A stretch of 64,000 bases of DNA from Rothia nasisuis (lineage in GTDB: Bacteria > Actinomycetota > Actinomycetes > Actinomycetales > Micrococcaceae): positions 186,001 to 250,000 of the forward strand of contig NZ_CAKMSB010000003.1 in assembly GCF_928381405.1 (NCBI RefSeq), given 5' to 3'. Each line of letters opens with the position of its first letter. Positions within the stretch are counted from its first letter, which is position 1. The notes beneath the pieces are model-generated. The model worked only from the letters and a program-made list of their open reading frames with translations, was not told where the DNA came from and made no database searches. Shown one piece after another: positions 44,155-51,997 of this stretch. The position numbers were made by a program, and so were the translations under genes.

Positions 44155-45149
44155 GCGATTAGACCCTTTTCTTTGAGCTTTTTCATCATGTCTTCACGGC
44201 CTGAGTTGGGTACCTGTTGGATGGTCATTGTGATACCGCGACAATTGAGTTCTTGGTAGGTTTTGAGGTCGTCTTCTGAGGCGTAAACCGCCTCAGAGAC
44301 CCGTTTCATGCCGTCCTTGTAGGTCACGCCGCCCACGTTAATTTCTGAGATTTTCACCCCGGCATCCAGTAGTTCGAGCGCTGCCTGCGGGGTTTCAACC
44401 ACAATCATGGTTTTCATGCCCGTGTATTTGGGGTTGTTGTAGACGCGGCCGGTTTTGGCTATGTCAAGCACGTTGGTTTTGATGTGGGGCGGAGCCACCT
44501 GCAAGAGGAGCGTTTTGCGCAGAGTGTCGTGGGCGGCTGAGTCCGAGGCTGCGATGAGGGTTTGAGGGGCTACATGGTTGCTCCAGGCTCCGGCGACCTG
44601 GCCGTGAATTAGTCGAGAGTCAATGCGCAGAAAGACGACGTCCATGTGGCCGTCTGCACCGGTGGCGGGGGCTGGTTCGGGTGGCTGGGTGAGCGTGTGC
44701 AGGGTGTCGGGTTTGGTCTGTTCAGCTGGGGCGGGGGCCTGAGGCGGGTTCGTGCTTGCTTGAAAGCTACGAATCCCGCCGGTGCCCGCTTTCTCTGCAG
44801 TGGCCACCAGGCTGGTTAGGGTGGCTGTTGCGCGGCCCATTCCGCTGATGACCTCAAGAAGCATGGGGATGTTAACGCCCGCGACGACGGCGGTATTGGG
44901 CCGTTCTGCAGCGAAGCGGGCACCGGCGTTGTAGGGACTCCCTCCAAAGAGGTCAACAAGGAGGAGGATTTCTTCGTCAGCCGGCCGGGTGTCAGCAATT
45001 TTTTGGTATTCGGCGATGAGATCTTCTGGCCCTTGCCCGGGGTGAAACTCAACGGCTGTGACGTGATTGAATGTACCAAGGATCATTTGGGCGGTCGCAC
45101 AGAGCTCTGGTGCTGACTTGCCATGTGCCGCCACGATGATAGAGGCCAT
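44151..45149 (-). CDS. PTS system mannose-family fused IIA-IIB component
   Basis: A 332-residue cytoplasmic phosphocarrier. The EIIA-Man domain (1-130) has its phospho-His in SIIVAAHGKSAPEL (H9) and the LVDLFGGSPYNA segment; a Pro/Ala/Thr-rich linker (~133-166) follows; the EIIB domain (~168-332) has the phospho-His in DSRLIHGQVAGAW (H182). The ATG at 45149 with GAGAGG upstream is used; the longer frame to 45287 covers the leader and the iron-box region. First gene of a five-gene operon; its leader holds a hairpin at 45179-45205 and an iron box at 45279-45297. Confidence 0.92.
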   Translation of the reverse strand: MASIIVAAHGKSAPELCATAQMILGTFNHVTAVEFHPGQGPEDLIAEYQKIADTRPADEEILLLVDLFGGSPYNAGARFAAERPNTAVVAGVNIPMLLEVISGMGRATATLTSLVATAEKAGTGGIRSFQASTNPPQAPAPAEQTKPDTLHTLTQPPEPAPATGADGHMDVVFLRIDSRLIHGQVAGAWSNHVAPQTLIAASDSAAHDTLRKTLLLQVAPPHIKTNVLDIAKTGRVYNNPKYTGMKTMIVVETPQAALELLDAGVKISEINVGGVTYKDGMKRVSEAVYASEDDLKTYQELNCRGITMTIQQVPNSGREDMMKKLKEKGLIA

Positions 45150-45178
45150 AAGCGGTCCTCTCGAAGGTGAGTAGGAAT

Positions 45179-45205
45179 GTGATGTGAAACAAGAGGTTTC
45201 ATCAC
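45179..45205 (-). promoter_or_regulatory. Hairpin in the leader of the PTS operon
   Basis: GTGATGTGAAAC (45179-45190) and GTTTCATCAC (45196-45205) pair with a two-base bulge around AAGAG. It lies 30-55 bases before the IIAB start and could be an RNA site for the antiterminator or a stability element; no following T-run, so not a normal terminator. Confidence 0.4.
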
Positions 45206-45278
45206 TCACTCTAGAGCAGAGCAGGCGGTGCGACACGCGGTTTTGGGCCGTCTCACATGGGAATTTTTGCCGTTTACA

Positions 45279-45297
45279 TAAGGTCAACCTAACCTAA
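45279..45297 (-). promoter_or_regulatory. DtxR/IdeR-type iron box upstream of the PTS operon
   Basis: Read on the minus strand the 19 bases TTAGGTTAGGTTGACCTTA agree with the DtxR/IdeR consensus at 16 of 19 positions. The site contains a TTGACC hexamer that could be the -35 of the operon's promoter, about 135 bases before the IIAB start. It also lies just beyond the stop of the beta-helix gene, which it cannot serve. A chance match is less likely at 16/19 but has not been tested. Confidence 0.6.
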
Positions 45298-45345
45298 TAG
45301 AATGCAGACCCGCCGCCTGCCCTGGGCCCGTCTTGGCCAAATCTT

Positions 45346-46671
45346 TTACTGCTCAGCGAGCTTCTTGCCGTCGCGGGCGTAGAGGGCCAGTCCATCAACG
45401 GGTAGGGAACCCGCGGTGGCACGGACGGCGTCCGCCCCGGCACCATTGGCCCGTATAGCGCTAGCTGCGAATGCCCTCACCTCACCGAGTGACTCGACGG
45501 CAGGAACGTTATCGCCGCTGGTGGAGATTTCACCGCCGACCTCGAGTGACTCAAGTACGCCGCCGTCCTGAATGGAGAGGGCGATGGCTTGCAGGGTGAC
45601 CTGCATACCGCGAACCAGGCTAAGGCCCTCGCCACCCACGGTGGTGAGGTCGCGGCGAACGGTCAGTGACGGTAGGGGCTTAGAGACCTGAATGCCGATG
45701 GATCCGTCGCCGGTGGTAGCGATGGAGTCGAAGATGGCTCGCTTGAGGTAGCCGTCGTAGAGGTTGAAGCCGCGAGCGCCCCTACCCGTGGTCAGGATGG
45801 GCTGGCGGATGTCGAGGGTGTCAATGCCGCCGAAGTTGACGAAGCCGATACCGGAGGGGCCGTGGGAGGTGACGCGCCCCTCAGAAATCCATTCGGTAGC
45901 CTGCCCCCAGTTGTCGAGTACCATGTCGTTCTGGCCGTAGGTGGTGGTGGAGCCGTGGTTGATGACGCGGTCGGCAATGCCGCCGTACATGAGGAAGACT
46001 CCACCGCTGATGAGGTCGGGTGTGCCGGGGGCGATGCCACCGTCGGTATAGATGTCACCGGTGGTGAGCTGGGAGATATGCAGGGTACCACCCTCAGGTT
46101 GCCCCTCCCAGGTACCCTGGCCACCCACAAACACGCCGGAGCCTCGCACGGGGGTAGTTTCGGTTCCTGCGGAGACGCCTAGCAGTTCTGCGGTGATGAC
46201 CACTTCCTTGTCGCGCTGGAGGTTCCAGGCGGTGAAGGCCCCTTGCAGGGCGTCGACACCGAAGCCATGAGGGCGCAGGGTACGGCCACGCACGTCCGCC
46301 TCACGTACGTGGACGCCGTCGGTTTCGAAGCGGCCAGCGCGGTTGGCTCCTGCGGCGGTCAGATAGATCTGGCCGACGGTGGTGATGTTTTCCAGGCGGA
46401 GGGTGCCAAAGTCTTCAACCTGGTCAGAGTTGAAGATAGCCAGCTCCTGAGGGCTGGTAGTGACTGCCAGGTGGGCTACGGTGTTGTTGGCGGTAAGCTG
46501 TAGACCTTTGGCGCCAAAGTGGAGTTCAGCATCATCGGTAATGCCTCGCAGGGTGGTGCCTGCGGGTAGTTTCAGGGAGGGCATGCCGCTGATGCGCCCG
46601 GAAATATCGAGGGCGGTGTCGCCACGGCTAAGGGCCTCGGTAAGGTCTTGGACGGTAGTGATGGTTGACAT
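45346..46671 (-). CDS. Cytoplasmic beta-helix (pectin-lyase-like) repeat protein
   Basis: A 441-residue protein of no named family. After a short start (MSTITTVQDLTEALSRG) it runs as an irregular series of ~20-25-residue turns with alternating V/I/L and G/N/D (LDISGRISGMPSLKLPAGTTLRGI, LRLENITTVGQIYLTAAG, FVNFGGIDTLDIRQPILTTGRGARGFNLYDG), the mark of a right-handed parallel beta-helix. There is no signal peptide and no membrane segment, so it stays in the cytoplasm. ATG at 46671 with GGAAGGG upstream. It is divergent from the luciferase-like monooxygenase across 157 bases. Function unknown. Confidence 0.75.
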   Translation of the reverse strand: MSTITTVQDLTEALSRGDTALDISGRISGMPSLKLPAGTTLRGITDDAELHFGAKGLQLTANNTVAHLAVTTSPQELAIFNSDQVEDFGTLRLENITTVGQIYLTAAGANRAGRFETDGVHVREADVRGRTLRPHGFGVDALQGAFTAWNLQRDKEVVITAELLGVSAGTETTPVRGSGVFVGGQGTWEGQPEGGTLHISQLTTGDIYTDGGIAPGTPDLISGGVFLMYGGIADRVINHGSTTTYGQNDMVLDNWGQATEWISEGRVTSHGPSGIGFVNFGGIDTLDIRQPILTTGRGARGFNLYDGYLKRAIFDSIATTGDGSIGIQVSKPLPSLTVRRDLTTVGGEGLSLVRGMQVTLQAIALSIQDGGVLESLEVGGEISTSGDNVPAVESLGEVRAFAASAIRANGAGADAVRATAGSLPVDGLALYARDGKKLAEQ

Positions 46672-46828
46672 GGTATACCCTTCCGAAAGTAATTCATATA
46701 TAAATCTTCTTTCCTCCAGCCTAGACCTCTCGCAGGGAAAAGCAAACCTTTCGAAATACTTTACAAGGAAAGTTTTTAGAGGTAGGCTCAAATCATCGAA
46801 ACAGCACCACCTATCGAAAGGTTCCACC

Positions 46829-47947
46829 ATGCAGTTCGGCATTTTCTCCGTCGGCGACGTCACCACCGACCCCACCACCGGCAAGACCCCCAGCGAGTAT
46901 GAGCGTCAACACGCTATGGTCGAAATCGCCAAGAAGGCAGACGAAGTAGGGCTTGATGTCTTTGCCATGGGCCAGCACCACAACCCACCCTTCATCGCCT
47001 CCTCACCAACTACCACCCTGGCCTACATAGCGGCCCAGACTAAAAACATTCAGCTCTCCACCGCAACCACGCTAATTACCACCACCGACCCCGTCCGCAT
47101 CGCTGAGGACTACGGAACTCTGCAACACCTGACTGACGGGCGCATGGATATGATGCTGGGGCGCGGCAACACCGGCCCGGTCTACCCCTGGTTCGGCAAA
47201 GACATCCGCCAGGGCGTTAACCTGGCCATCGAAAACTACGCCCTGCTCCGCAAGCTCTGGAGCGAGAAGACTGTCAACTGGTCAGGCAACTTCCGCACCC
47301 CGCTCAACTCCTTCACCGTCACCCCCCAGCCCCTGGACGGCACCGCCCCCTTCGTCTGGCACGGCTCCATTCGCACCCCTGAAATCGCTGAACAGGCCGC
47401 CTACTACGGGGACGGTTTCTTCCACAACAACATCTTCTGGAACAAAGAGCACACGCAGCAGATGATCAACCTCTACCGCGAGCGCTACGAGCACTACGGC
47501 CACGGCAAGGCTGAGCAGGCCATCGTGGGCCTGGGCGGGCAGGTCTTTATGAGCAAGAGCTCCCAGGACGCCGTTCGCTTCTTCCGCCCCTACTTCGACA
47601 ACGCCCCGGTCTACGGCGGCGGCCCCTCGCTGGAAGACTTCACCGAGCAGACCCCGCTGACTGTGGGTTCACCCCAGCAGGTCATTGAGAAGACCCTCTC
47701 CTTCCGCGATTACGCCGGCGACTACCAGCGTCAGCTCTTCCTGGTAGACCACGCAGGCCTCCCTCTCAAGGAAGTTCTGAACCAGATCGACATGCTGGGC
47801 GAGCAGGTTGTGCCCGTACTCCGCGAAGAGTTCGCCAAGCTACGCCCCGCCGGCGTACCTGATGCCCCCGTCCACCCCCGCTACGCAGCCCACCTAGCCG
47901 AGCAGGGCAAGCGCGTCCCTGCCGTAGCCGGTGCGGATCGCACGTAG
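46829..47947 (+). CDS. Luciferase-like FMN-dependent monooxygenase, CE1758 family
   Basis: A 372-residue TIM-barrel flavin monooxygenase. MQFGIFSVGDV, GLDVFAMGQHHNPPF, SSPTTTLAYIAAQT and RGNTGPVYPWFGKDIRQG match the bacterial luciferase-like class, and the next gene is the family's dedicated FMN reductase, the pair known as CE1758/CE1759 from Corynebacterium. Substrate unknown. The ATG at 46829 with AAAGG upstream is the real start; the frame is open far upstream (46460) only because it runs antisense to the beta-helix gene. The reductase follows 36 bases later. Confidence 0.9.
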   Translation: MQFGIFSVGDVTTDPTTGKTPSEYERQHAMVEIAKKADEVGLDVFAMGQHHNPPFIASSPTTTLAYIAAQTKNIQLSTATTLITTTDPVRIAEDYGTLQHLTDGRMDMMLGRGNTGPVYPWFGKDIRQGVNLAIENYALLRKLWSEKTVNWSGNFRTPLNSFTVTPQPLDGTAPFVWHGSIRTPEIAEQAAYYGDGFFHNNIFWNKEHTQQMINLYRERYEHYGHGKAEQAIVGLGGQVFMSKSSQDAVRFFRPYFDNAPVYGGGPSLEDFTEQTPLTVGSPQQVIEKTLSFRDYAGDYQRQLFLVDHAGLPLKEVLNQIDMLGEQVVPVLREEFAKLRPAGVPDAPVHPRYAAHLAEQGKRVPAVAGADRT

Positions 47948-47983
47948 AGCCGTAGCCCCACAGAACTGTTCAAGGAGAAGCAG

Positions 47984-48766
47984 ATGAGCAACCCCACCAT
48001 TGCTGTGGTAACCGCCGGTATGGGCGAGCCTTCAACCACCAACCTGCTCGGTGAGAACCTGGCTCAGGCCACCGAGACTGCTCTGAGCCAGGCAGGCCTA
48101 CAAGCCACCACCTTTACCTCCATCTCCCTTCGGGCTCTAGCTAAGGACATCACCAACCACTACCTCACCGGATTCCCTCTGGGTGGTCTGGCAACTGCCC
48201 TGGATCAGGTTCGGGAGGCTGATGCCCTCATTGTGGTCTCCCCGGTTTTCAAGGCCAGCCATTCCGGGCTTTTCAAGAGTTTCTGGGACTTGGTTGAAGA
48301 CGGCTCCCTGGCTGGCAAGCCGGTTCTGATTGCCGCCACCGGTGGAACCGCCCGCCACTCTCTCATGCTCGAGACAGCCATGCGCCCCCTCTTTAGCTAC
48401 CTCAAGGCCAACGTTGCACCCTCGGGTGTCTTCGCTGCCACCGATGACTTTGGTACCGACAGCACCCTCAGCTCCCGTGTAACCAAGGCGGCAGACGAGT
48501 TCGCTCAGCTGGTCCTTTGGCGGATCGGGGCCGCCACTCAAGGTAGGCAAAACCTGCAGTCCCCTGCCCCACTCGCCACAGCAGGCGGCGCCGCTCTAAC
48601 CAAGAGCCCTAGCCACAGCGCACAGGATGTCAACGCCGGTTCCTTCTTTGGAATTCTTGATGAGAAGCGTGGCGGTAGCACCTCCCAGACCCAGTACAAG
48701 GCGCCCGGCCTTGAGGCTCTGAGCGTCACCCCCTTTGAGGAGCTACTCCAACGTAACGGTCAGTAG
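47984..48766 (+). CDS. NAD(P)H-dependent FMN reductase, CE1759 family
   Basis: Flavodoxin-fold reductase of 260 residues that supplies FMNH2 to the luciferase-like partner. Features: TIAVVTAGMGEPSTTNLLGENLA (phosphate-binding loop), DALIVVSPVFKASHSGLFKSFWDLV and KPVLIAATGGTARHSL. The last ~60 residues (after residue 195) are an added tail with Ser/Gly/Gln-rich sequence, typical of this subfamily. AAGGAGAA upstream of the ATG at 47984. It ends with a hairpin terminator at 48789-48830. Confidence 0.9.
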   Translation: MSNPTIAVVTAGMGEPSTTNLLGENLAQATETALSQAGLQATTFTSISLRALAKDITNHYLTGFPLGGLATALDQVREADALIVVSPVFKASHSGLFKSFWDLVEDGSLAGKPVLIAATGGTARHSLMLETAMRPLFSYLKANVAPSGVFAATDDFGTDSTLSSRVTKAADEFAQLVLWRIGAATQGRQNLQSPAPLATAGGAALTKSPSHSAQDVNAGSFFGILDEKRGGSTSQTQYKAPGLEALSVTPFEELLQRNGQ

Positions 48767-49115
48767 CCCACAAAACGGTACACAAGATATCTGCGGAGCA
48801 GGAGCCCCCACTCTGCAGATGTCTATTTTTATCCCCTCTTTCATCGCAACCCGTCATACATAAGCCCAAGTGAAACCGATACAGTAAATTAACCCGTCTT
48901 AATATTTCACACACATATTTCGTACAGGTGCTCTGCGAACTAGTCTGAAATTAAGGGCTATTCAAAGGTTCTGATTCCCAGCTCCCTAAACTCACACTCA
49001 CTGTGGGCCCAGGTCGCTTGGTCACTTTTGAAGAGGCCTCATTAATAGGGATTTTCTGAGAAAGTCTCCTGACCCGTTCCTACCCCAACGGCGGGTAGTT
49101 AGGAGAGGAGGTTTG
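48767..49115. other. 349-base intergenic region with terminator and MarR promoter
   Basis: It holds the terminator of the luciferase-like pair (48789-48830) and then AT-rich DNA before the MarR gene. No gene is supported; a short minus-strand frame here has no ribosome site. Confidence 0.55.
48789..48830 (+). terminator. Rho-independent terminator of the luciferase-like operon
   Basis: ATCTGCGGAG (48789-48798) pairs with CTCTGCAGAT (48811-48820) apart from one G-A mismatch; TCTATTTTT follows. Confidence 0.78.
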
Positions 49116-49613
49116 ATGGGCGCACCTACCCCATCCGCTAGCTTTACCGGGCAGCAGAAAAAGCTGTGGGAGATTTATACCGATGCTCTAGCAGCTCTCA
49201 ACCATAAACTTGACCGTTGCCTCAAAGAAGAAGCAAACATAAAACTAGCGGAATACCGCATTCTGGCAGCTCTCATGGTTTCAGCCAGCACACCGGATTC
49301 CGCACCCGATTCTGTAGTGCGCATGCGCGACCTTGCGCGCGCAACCCGCGTCTCGGCATCCAGACTCACCTATCAAATTAATGTGCTCGCCGAGAACGGC
49401 TGGGTCACTAAGGTTCAGGTTCCCGACGACAGGCGCGGTAAGGGTGTCTCTATCACGCAGCTAGGTCGGCAGGTCTACCGAGGAGCTGAGCCCGTGTACA
49501 CTCGCGAGGTACAGCACGCTGTTTTCAGTGACTTTGACCCTCGTGCAGCTGGGGCAGTCACCGAATTTTCGCGCTCTATTCTTGACCGCGTTGAGCAGCA
49601 CACCAAACGGTAG
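49116..49613 (+). CDS. MarR-family transcriptional regulator
   Basis: A 165-residue winged-helix regulator. KLDRCLKEEANIKLAEYRILAAL is the dimer/first helices, MRDLARATRVSASRLTYQINVLAENGWVTKVQVPDDRRGKGVSITQLGRQVY is the recognition helix plus wing with the family's DDRRGK signature. ATG at 49116 with GGAGG five bases upstream. It lies alone between terminators; a regulatory link to the luciferase-like pair upstream is possible but not shown. Confidence 0.88.
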   Translation: MGAPTPSASFTGQQKKLWEIYTDALAALNHKLDRCLKEEANIKLAEYRILAALMVSASTPDSAPDSVVRMRDLARATRVSASRLTYQINVLAENGWVTKVQVPDDRRGKGVSITQLGRQVYRGAEPVYTREVQHAVFSDFDPRAAGAVTEFSRSILDRVEQHTKR

Positions 49614-49636
49614 GCACTCCATTGACCCCACCACAA

Positions 49637-49666
49637 AGGCCGATGCACCTGGGGGTGCACCGGCCT
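49637..49666. terminator. Bidirectional hairpin between the MarR gene and the small membrane gene
   Basis: AGGCCGATGCACC (49637-49649) and GGTGCACCGGCCT (49654-49666) pair with a single mismatch. Confidence 0.72.
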
Positions 49667-49701
49667 CTTGAGGCTGTCGGTCTTGGCACTAACTCCCGGG
49701 C

Positions 49702-49917
49702 TTATTGGTTGGCTTTGGGTATGGTTCCGGTGCGCTGGGCCTTGTAGAGCTGTTCGCGGTTGGCTAAAATAACCAGGGCCAGGGAGTTGAGGGCCAGACC
49801 AACAATAAAGATAATCCAGCCCACGACCATCAGAGAGGTACCGCTCAATATTGCGCCCACAATGAGCGCAACCACTGAGACCAGATAGGCCGGCGAAAGA
49901 AGAAAACGGGTATCCAT
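49702..49917 (-). CDS. Small two-helix membrane protein (paralog of next gene)
   Basis: A 71-residue protein with two hydrophobic helices (LVSVVALIVGAILSG and VVGWIIFIVGLALNSLALVIL) and a short basic tail. The N-terminal pattern SPAYL is shared with the neighbour's SPAYF, and the helix layout is the same, so the two are paralogs. ATG at 49917 with GAGGTAAC upstream, 22 bases after the neighbour's stop. Function unknown. Confidence 0.72.
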   Translation of the reverse strand: MDTRFLLSPAYLVSVVALIVGAILSGTSLMVVGWIIFIVGLALNSLALVILANREQLYKAQRTGTIPKANQ

Positions 49918-49939
49918 GGGTTACCTCACCGTCTGATGG

Positions 49940-50326
49940 TTAGCGGACGTGGGGGCGGGGCGAGCGAGCTCGGGGGCGGAAGATACGGTTATCAGTGGGG
50001 TTCTCGGCAGAGACTACCTGGTGAGATTCGGTGACGGCCTCCGGCTCACCGTCCTGAGCACCCTCAGGCTGACTCCCCTGCTCCTCGTCCACAGGCTCAC
50101 CCTCTTGGGCCCCATTACCTTGACCGGCAATGAGAGCCGGGAGGGGGCCACCCTTAACGCGCTGAATCATAATGAGGGTGGCAAAAATATTCAGAGCAAC
50201 ACCGCCCAGCAGGGCTCCCCAGCCCAGCACTAAAACCCAAGTTGTACTCATACCGATCATCAGAGCACCCACACAGACAGCTACCAGTGATGTGAAGTAG
50301 GCGGGCGAGAGGTCTTTGGTGTTCAT
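49940..50326 (-). CDS. Small two-helix membrane protein with acidic tail
   Basis: A 128-residue protein. Residues 1-55 repeat the layout of the 71-residue neighbour (LSPAYFTSLVAVCVGALMIG, VLGWGALLGGVALNIFATLIMI); the rest is a charged tail rich in Gln, Glu and Gly (QEGEPVDEEQGSQPEGAQDGEP) ending in basic FRPRARSPRPHVR. Co-transcribed with the neighbour. No family recognised beyond this local paralogy. Confidence 0.7.
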   Translation of the reverse strand: MNTKDLSPAYFTSLVAVCVGALMIGMSTTWVLVLGWGALLGGVALNIFATLIMIQRVKGGPLPALIAGQGNGAQEGEPVDEEQGSQPEGAQDGEPEAVTESHQVVSAENPTDNRIFRPRARSPRPHVR

Positions 50327-50623
50327 GGGTCCTGATTCTACGAGGTGTATGAGAGGGGTATCACGTATCTTTATCTTCTATGAAACAAAGAATATAAAGC
50401 CGGGGCTCCCTCGTATTCCCTAAATACATTCCTAGGGCACGATTACAGCCACACGTGCAGTGACACTTATTCATAGTAGGTTAAGATTCTCAGAATTTCT
50501 TGAGTATCTGCTTGACGGTGCCTCATATCACCCCCAAGGCACCCGGTGAGACTGAGCACCCCGGTGTGCTGCCTCAACCACCTCGCGTCAGGGGTGGTGT
50601 TTGACTGTGGGCTGTGTGCCGAG

Positions 50624-51859
50624 CTAGAAGTTGGGCGCGGTTCCCGTCCCAACACCTCGGCGGCGAATCTCGGGAACAACCACCTGGGGCGCACGCAGGT
50701 TAGCGGAGCGAACGCCAGCCCCAGCCTCCCCTGCGAGCGCATGAGTACCGCAGGCCCCAGAGCTACACCCACCACAACCGCCAGACGCCCCGCAGGGAGC
50801 GGGCGCTGTTGCGGTTTCTTGAGCAAGGTCTACGCCGTGGGCGCGCAGGTATTCCTCATGCTCAGCAACCAGGTCACGGTTTTCAGCGCCAAACACCACA
50901 AAACCACCGTCACGAATCATTCTCAGGTCATCGAGGGCCGACTGGCCGGTGGAGGTCAGGTAGTCCCCCAAAAAGAGGGAGTTAACCACGTGCAGAGCCA
51001 GAGGCTGGAGCGAACGCAGGTGCATTTCACGACCTCCCGCCATGCGGAGCTCTTTCTCGGGAGCAACCAGACGAACGGCTGCCAGTATCCGCAGGCAGCG
51101 CATGGGGGTGAGTTCCCAGGTGCCCGCCAGTGGGGTTCCCTCAAAGGGCATGAGGAAATTGACGGGAATGGAGTCGCCACCCAGGTCACGCAAGGCAAAA
51201 ATAGCATCAACCAGTTGTTCGTCGGTTTCTTTCATGCCCACAATCAGTCCCGAACAGGCCGAGAGTCCGGCGGACTGGGCCTTATCGACGGTGGCGAGGC
51301 GGTCGGCATAGGTGTGGGTGGTGCAGATGTCTGCGTAGTGGTCTTCGCTGGTATTGAGGTTGTGGTTGTAGGCGTCCACTCCGGCCTGCTTGAGGCGGTC
51401 GGCCTGGCCGTCCTTAAGAATGCCGAGGCAGGCGCAGACCTCAACCTGCGGGTGTTCCTCTTTGAGTCCTTCGACCATGGTGGCAACTCGCTCCACGTCG
51501 CGGTCGGTGGGGCCTTTGCCGGAAGCGACCATGCAGACGCGAGAGGCACCGCCTGCAATACCGTAGCCGGCCTGTTTGACGGCCTCATCAGCTTTAATCC
51601 AGGAGTACTTGAGCACGTCAGCTTCGGATCCCAGACGCTGGGAGCAGTAGGTGCAGTCTTCGGGGCAGAGCCCGGATTTGAGATTGACCAGGTAGTTGAC
51701 CTTGACGGTGTTGCCGAAGTAGTGGCGGCGCAGACGGGCGGCGGCATCGACCAGGGCAAAGGTTTGAGCGTCGGTGGCGGCCAGGGTGGCAAGAGCTTCG
51801 GAGCGGGTGGCTGGCTCACCAGTCAGCACGCGGTCAGCGATAGCAGAAAAGTCAGTCAT
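50624..51859 (-). CDS. bioB: Biotin synthase with cysteine-rich C-terminal extension
   Basis: Radical-SAM enzyme inserting sulfur into dethiobiotin. The [4Fe-4S] cysteines are in [10 protein letters not shown]; other marks are [56 protein letters not shown] and [27 protein letters not shown]. At 411 residues it is ~60 longer than usual; the tail from about 335 is unusual and holds [16 protein letters not shown], a cysteine cluster that could bind or deliver iron-sulfur. ATG 51859 is used; a TTG at 51874 would add five residues. The palindrome at 51879-51895 sits 20 bases upstream of the start. Other biotin genes are not in the window. Confidence 0.92.
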   Translation of the reverse strand: MTDFSAIADRVLTGEPATRSEALATLAATDAQTFALVDAAARLRRHYFGNTVKVNYLVNLKSGLCPEDCTYCSQRLGSEADVLKYSWIKADEAVKQAGYGIAGGASRVCMVASGKGPTDRDVERVATMVEGLKEEHPQVEVCACLGILKDGQADRLKQAGVDAYNHNLNTSEDHYADICTTHTYADRLATVDKAQSAGLSACSGLIVGMKETDEQLVDAIFALRDLGGDSIPVNFLMPFEGTPLAGTWELTPMRCLRILAAVRLVAPEKELRMAGGREMHLRSLQPLALHVVNSLFLGDYLTSTGQSALDDLRMIRDGGFVVFGAENRDLVAEHEEYLRAHGVDLAQETATAPAPCGASGGCGGCSSGACGTHALAGEAGAGVRSANLRAPQVVVPEIRRRGVGTGTAPNF

Positions 51860-51878
51860 AGAACCAGTCAACACCGTT

Positions 51879-51895
51879 TTTGAACAGTGTTCAAA
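51879..51895 (-). promoter_or_regulatory. Perfect palindrome at bioB, BioQ-type operator candidate
   Basis: TTTGAACAGTGTTCAAA: two 8-base arms around one base. TGAAC/GTTCA half-sites are those of actinobacterial BioQ operators. It lies directly upstream of the bioB start, where a repressor would block transcription. The candidate BioQ is the TetR gene at 52791. Confidence 0.7.
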
Positions 51896-51919
51896 TTATC
51901 TAGGTTTATGACATCAGCT

Positions 51920-51982
51920 AGGTACCATTTGAGTCAGAAAAACCCACGAACTAGGTGGGTATTTCTGATTCAGATGGTACCT
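51920..51982. repeat. Long near-perfect inverted repeat between bioB and its paralog
   Basis: Arms 51920-51947 and 51955-51982 (28 bases each) are complementary at 25 positions, with seven bases between. It fills most of the gap between the BioB-like gene's stop (51998) and the bioB operator. No clear T-run on the minus strand, so a terminator is possible but a folded leader or insertion scar also fits. Confidence 0.75.
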
Positions 51983-51997
51983 TTCACAAAAAGAGGG

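Noticed and set aside
46460-46828. A 123-codon upstream extension of the luciferase-like frame
   Set aside because: It runs antisense to the beta-helix gene and across the divergent promoter; the ATG at 46829 has a good ribosome site.
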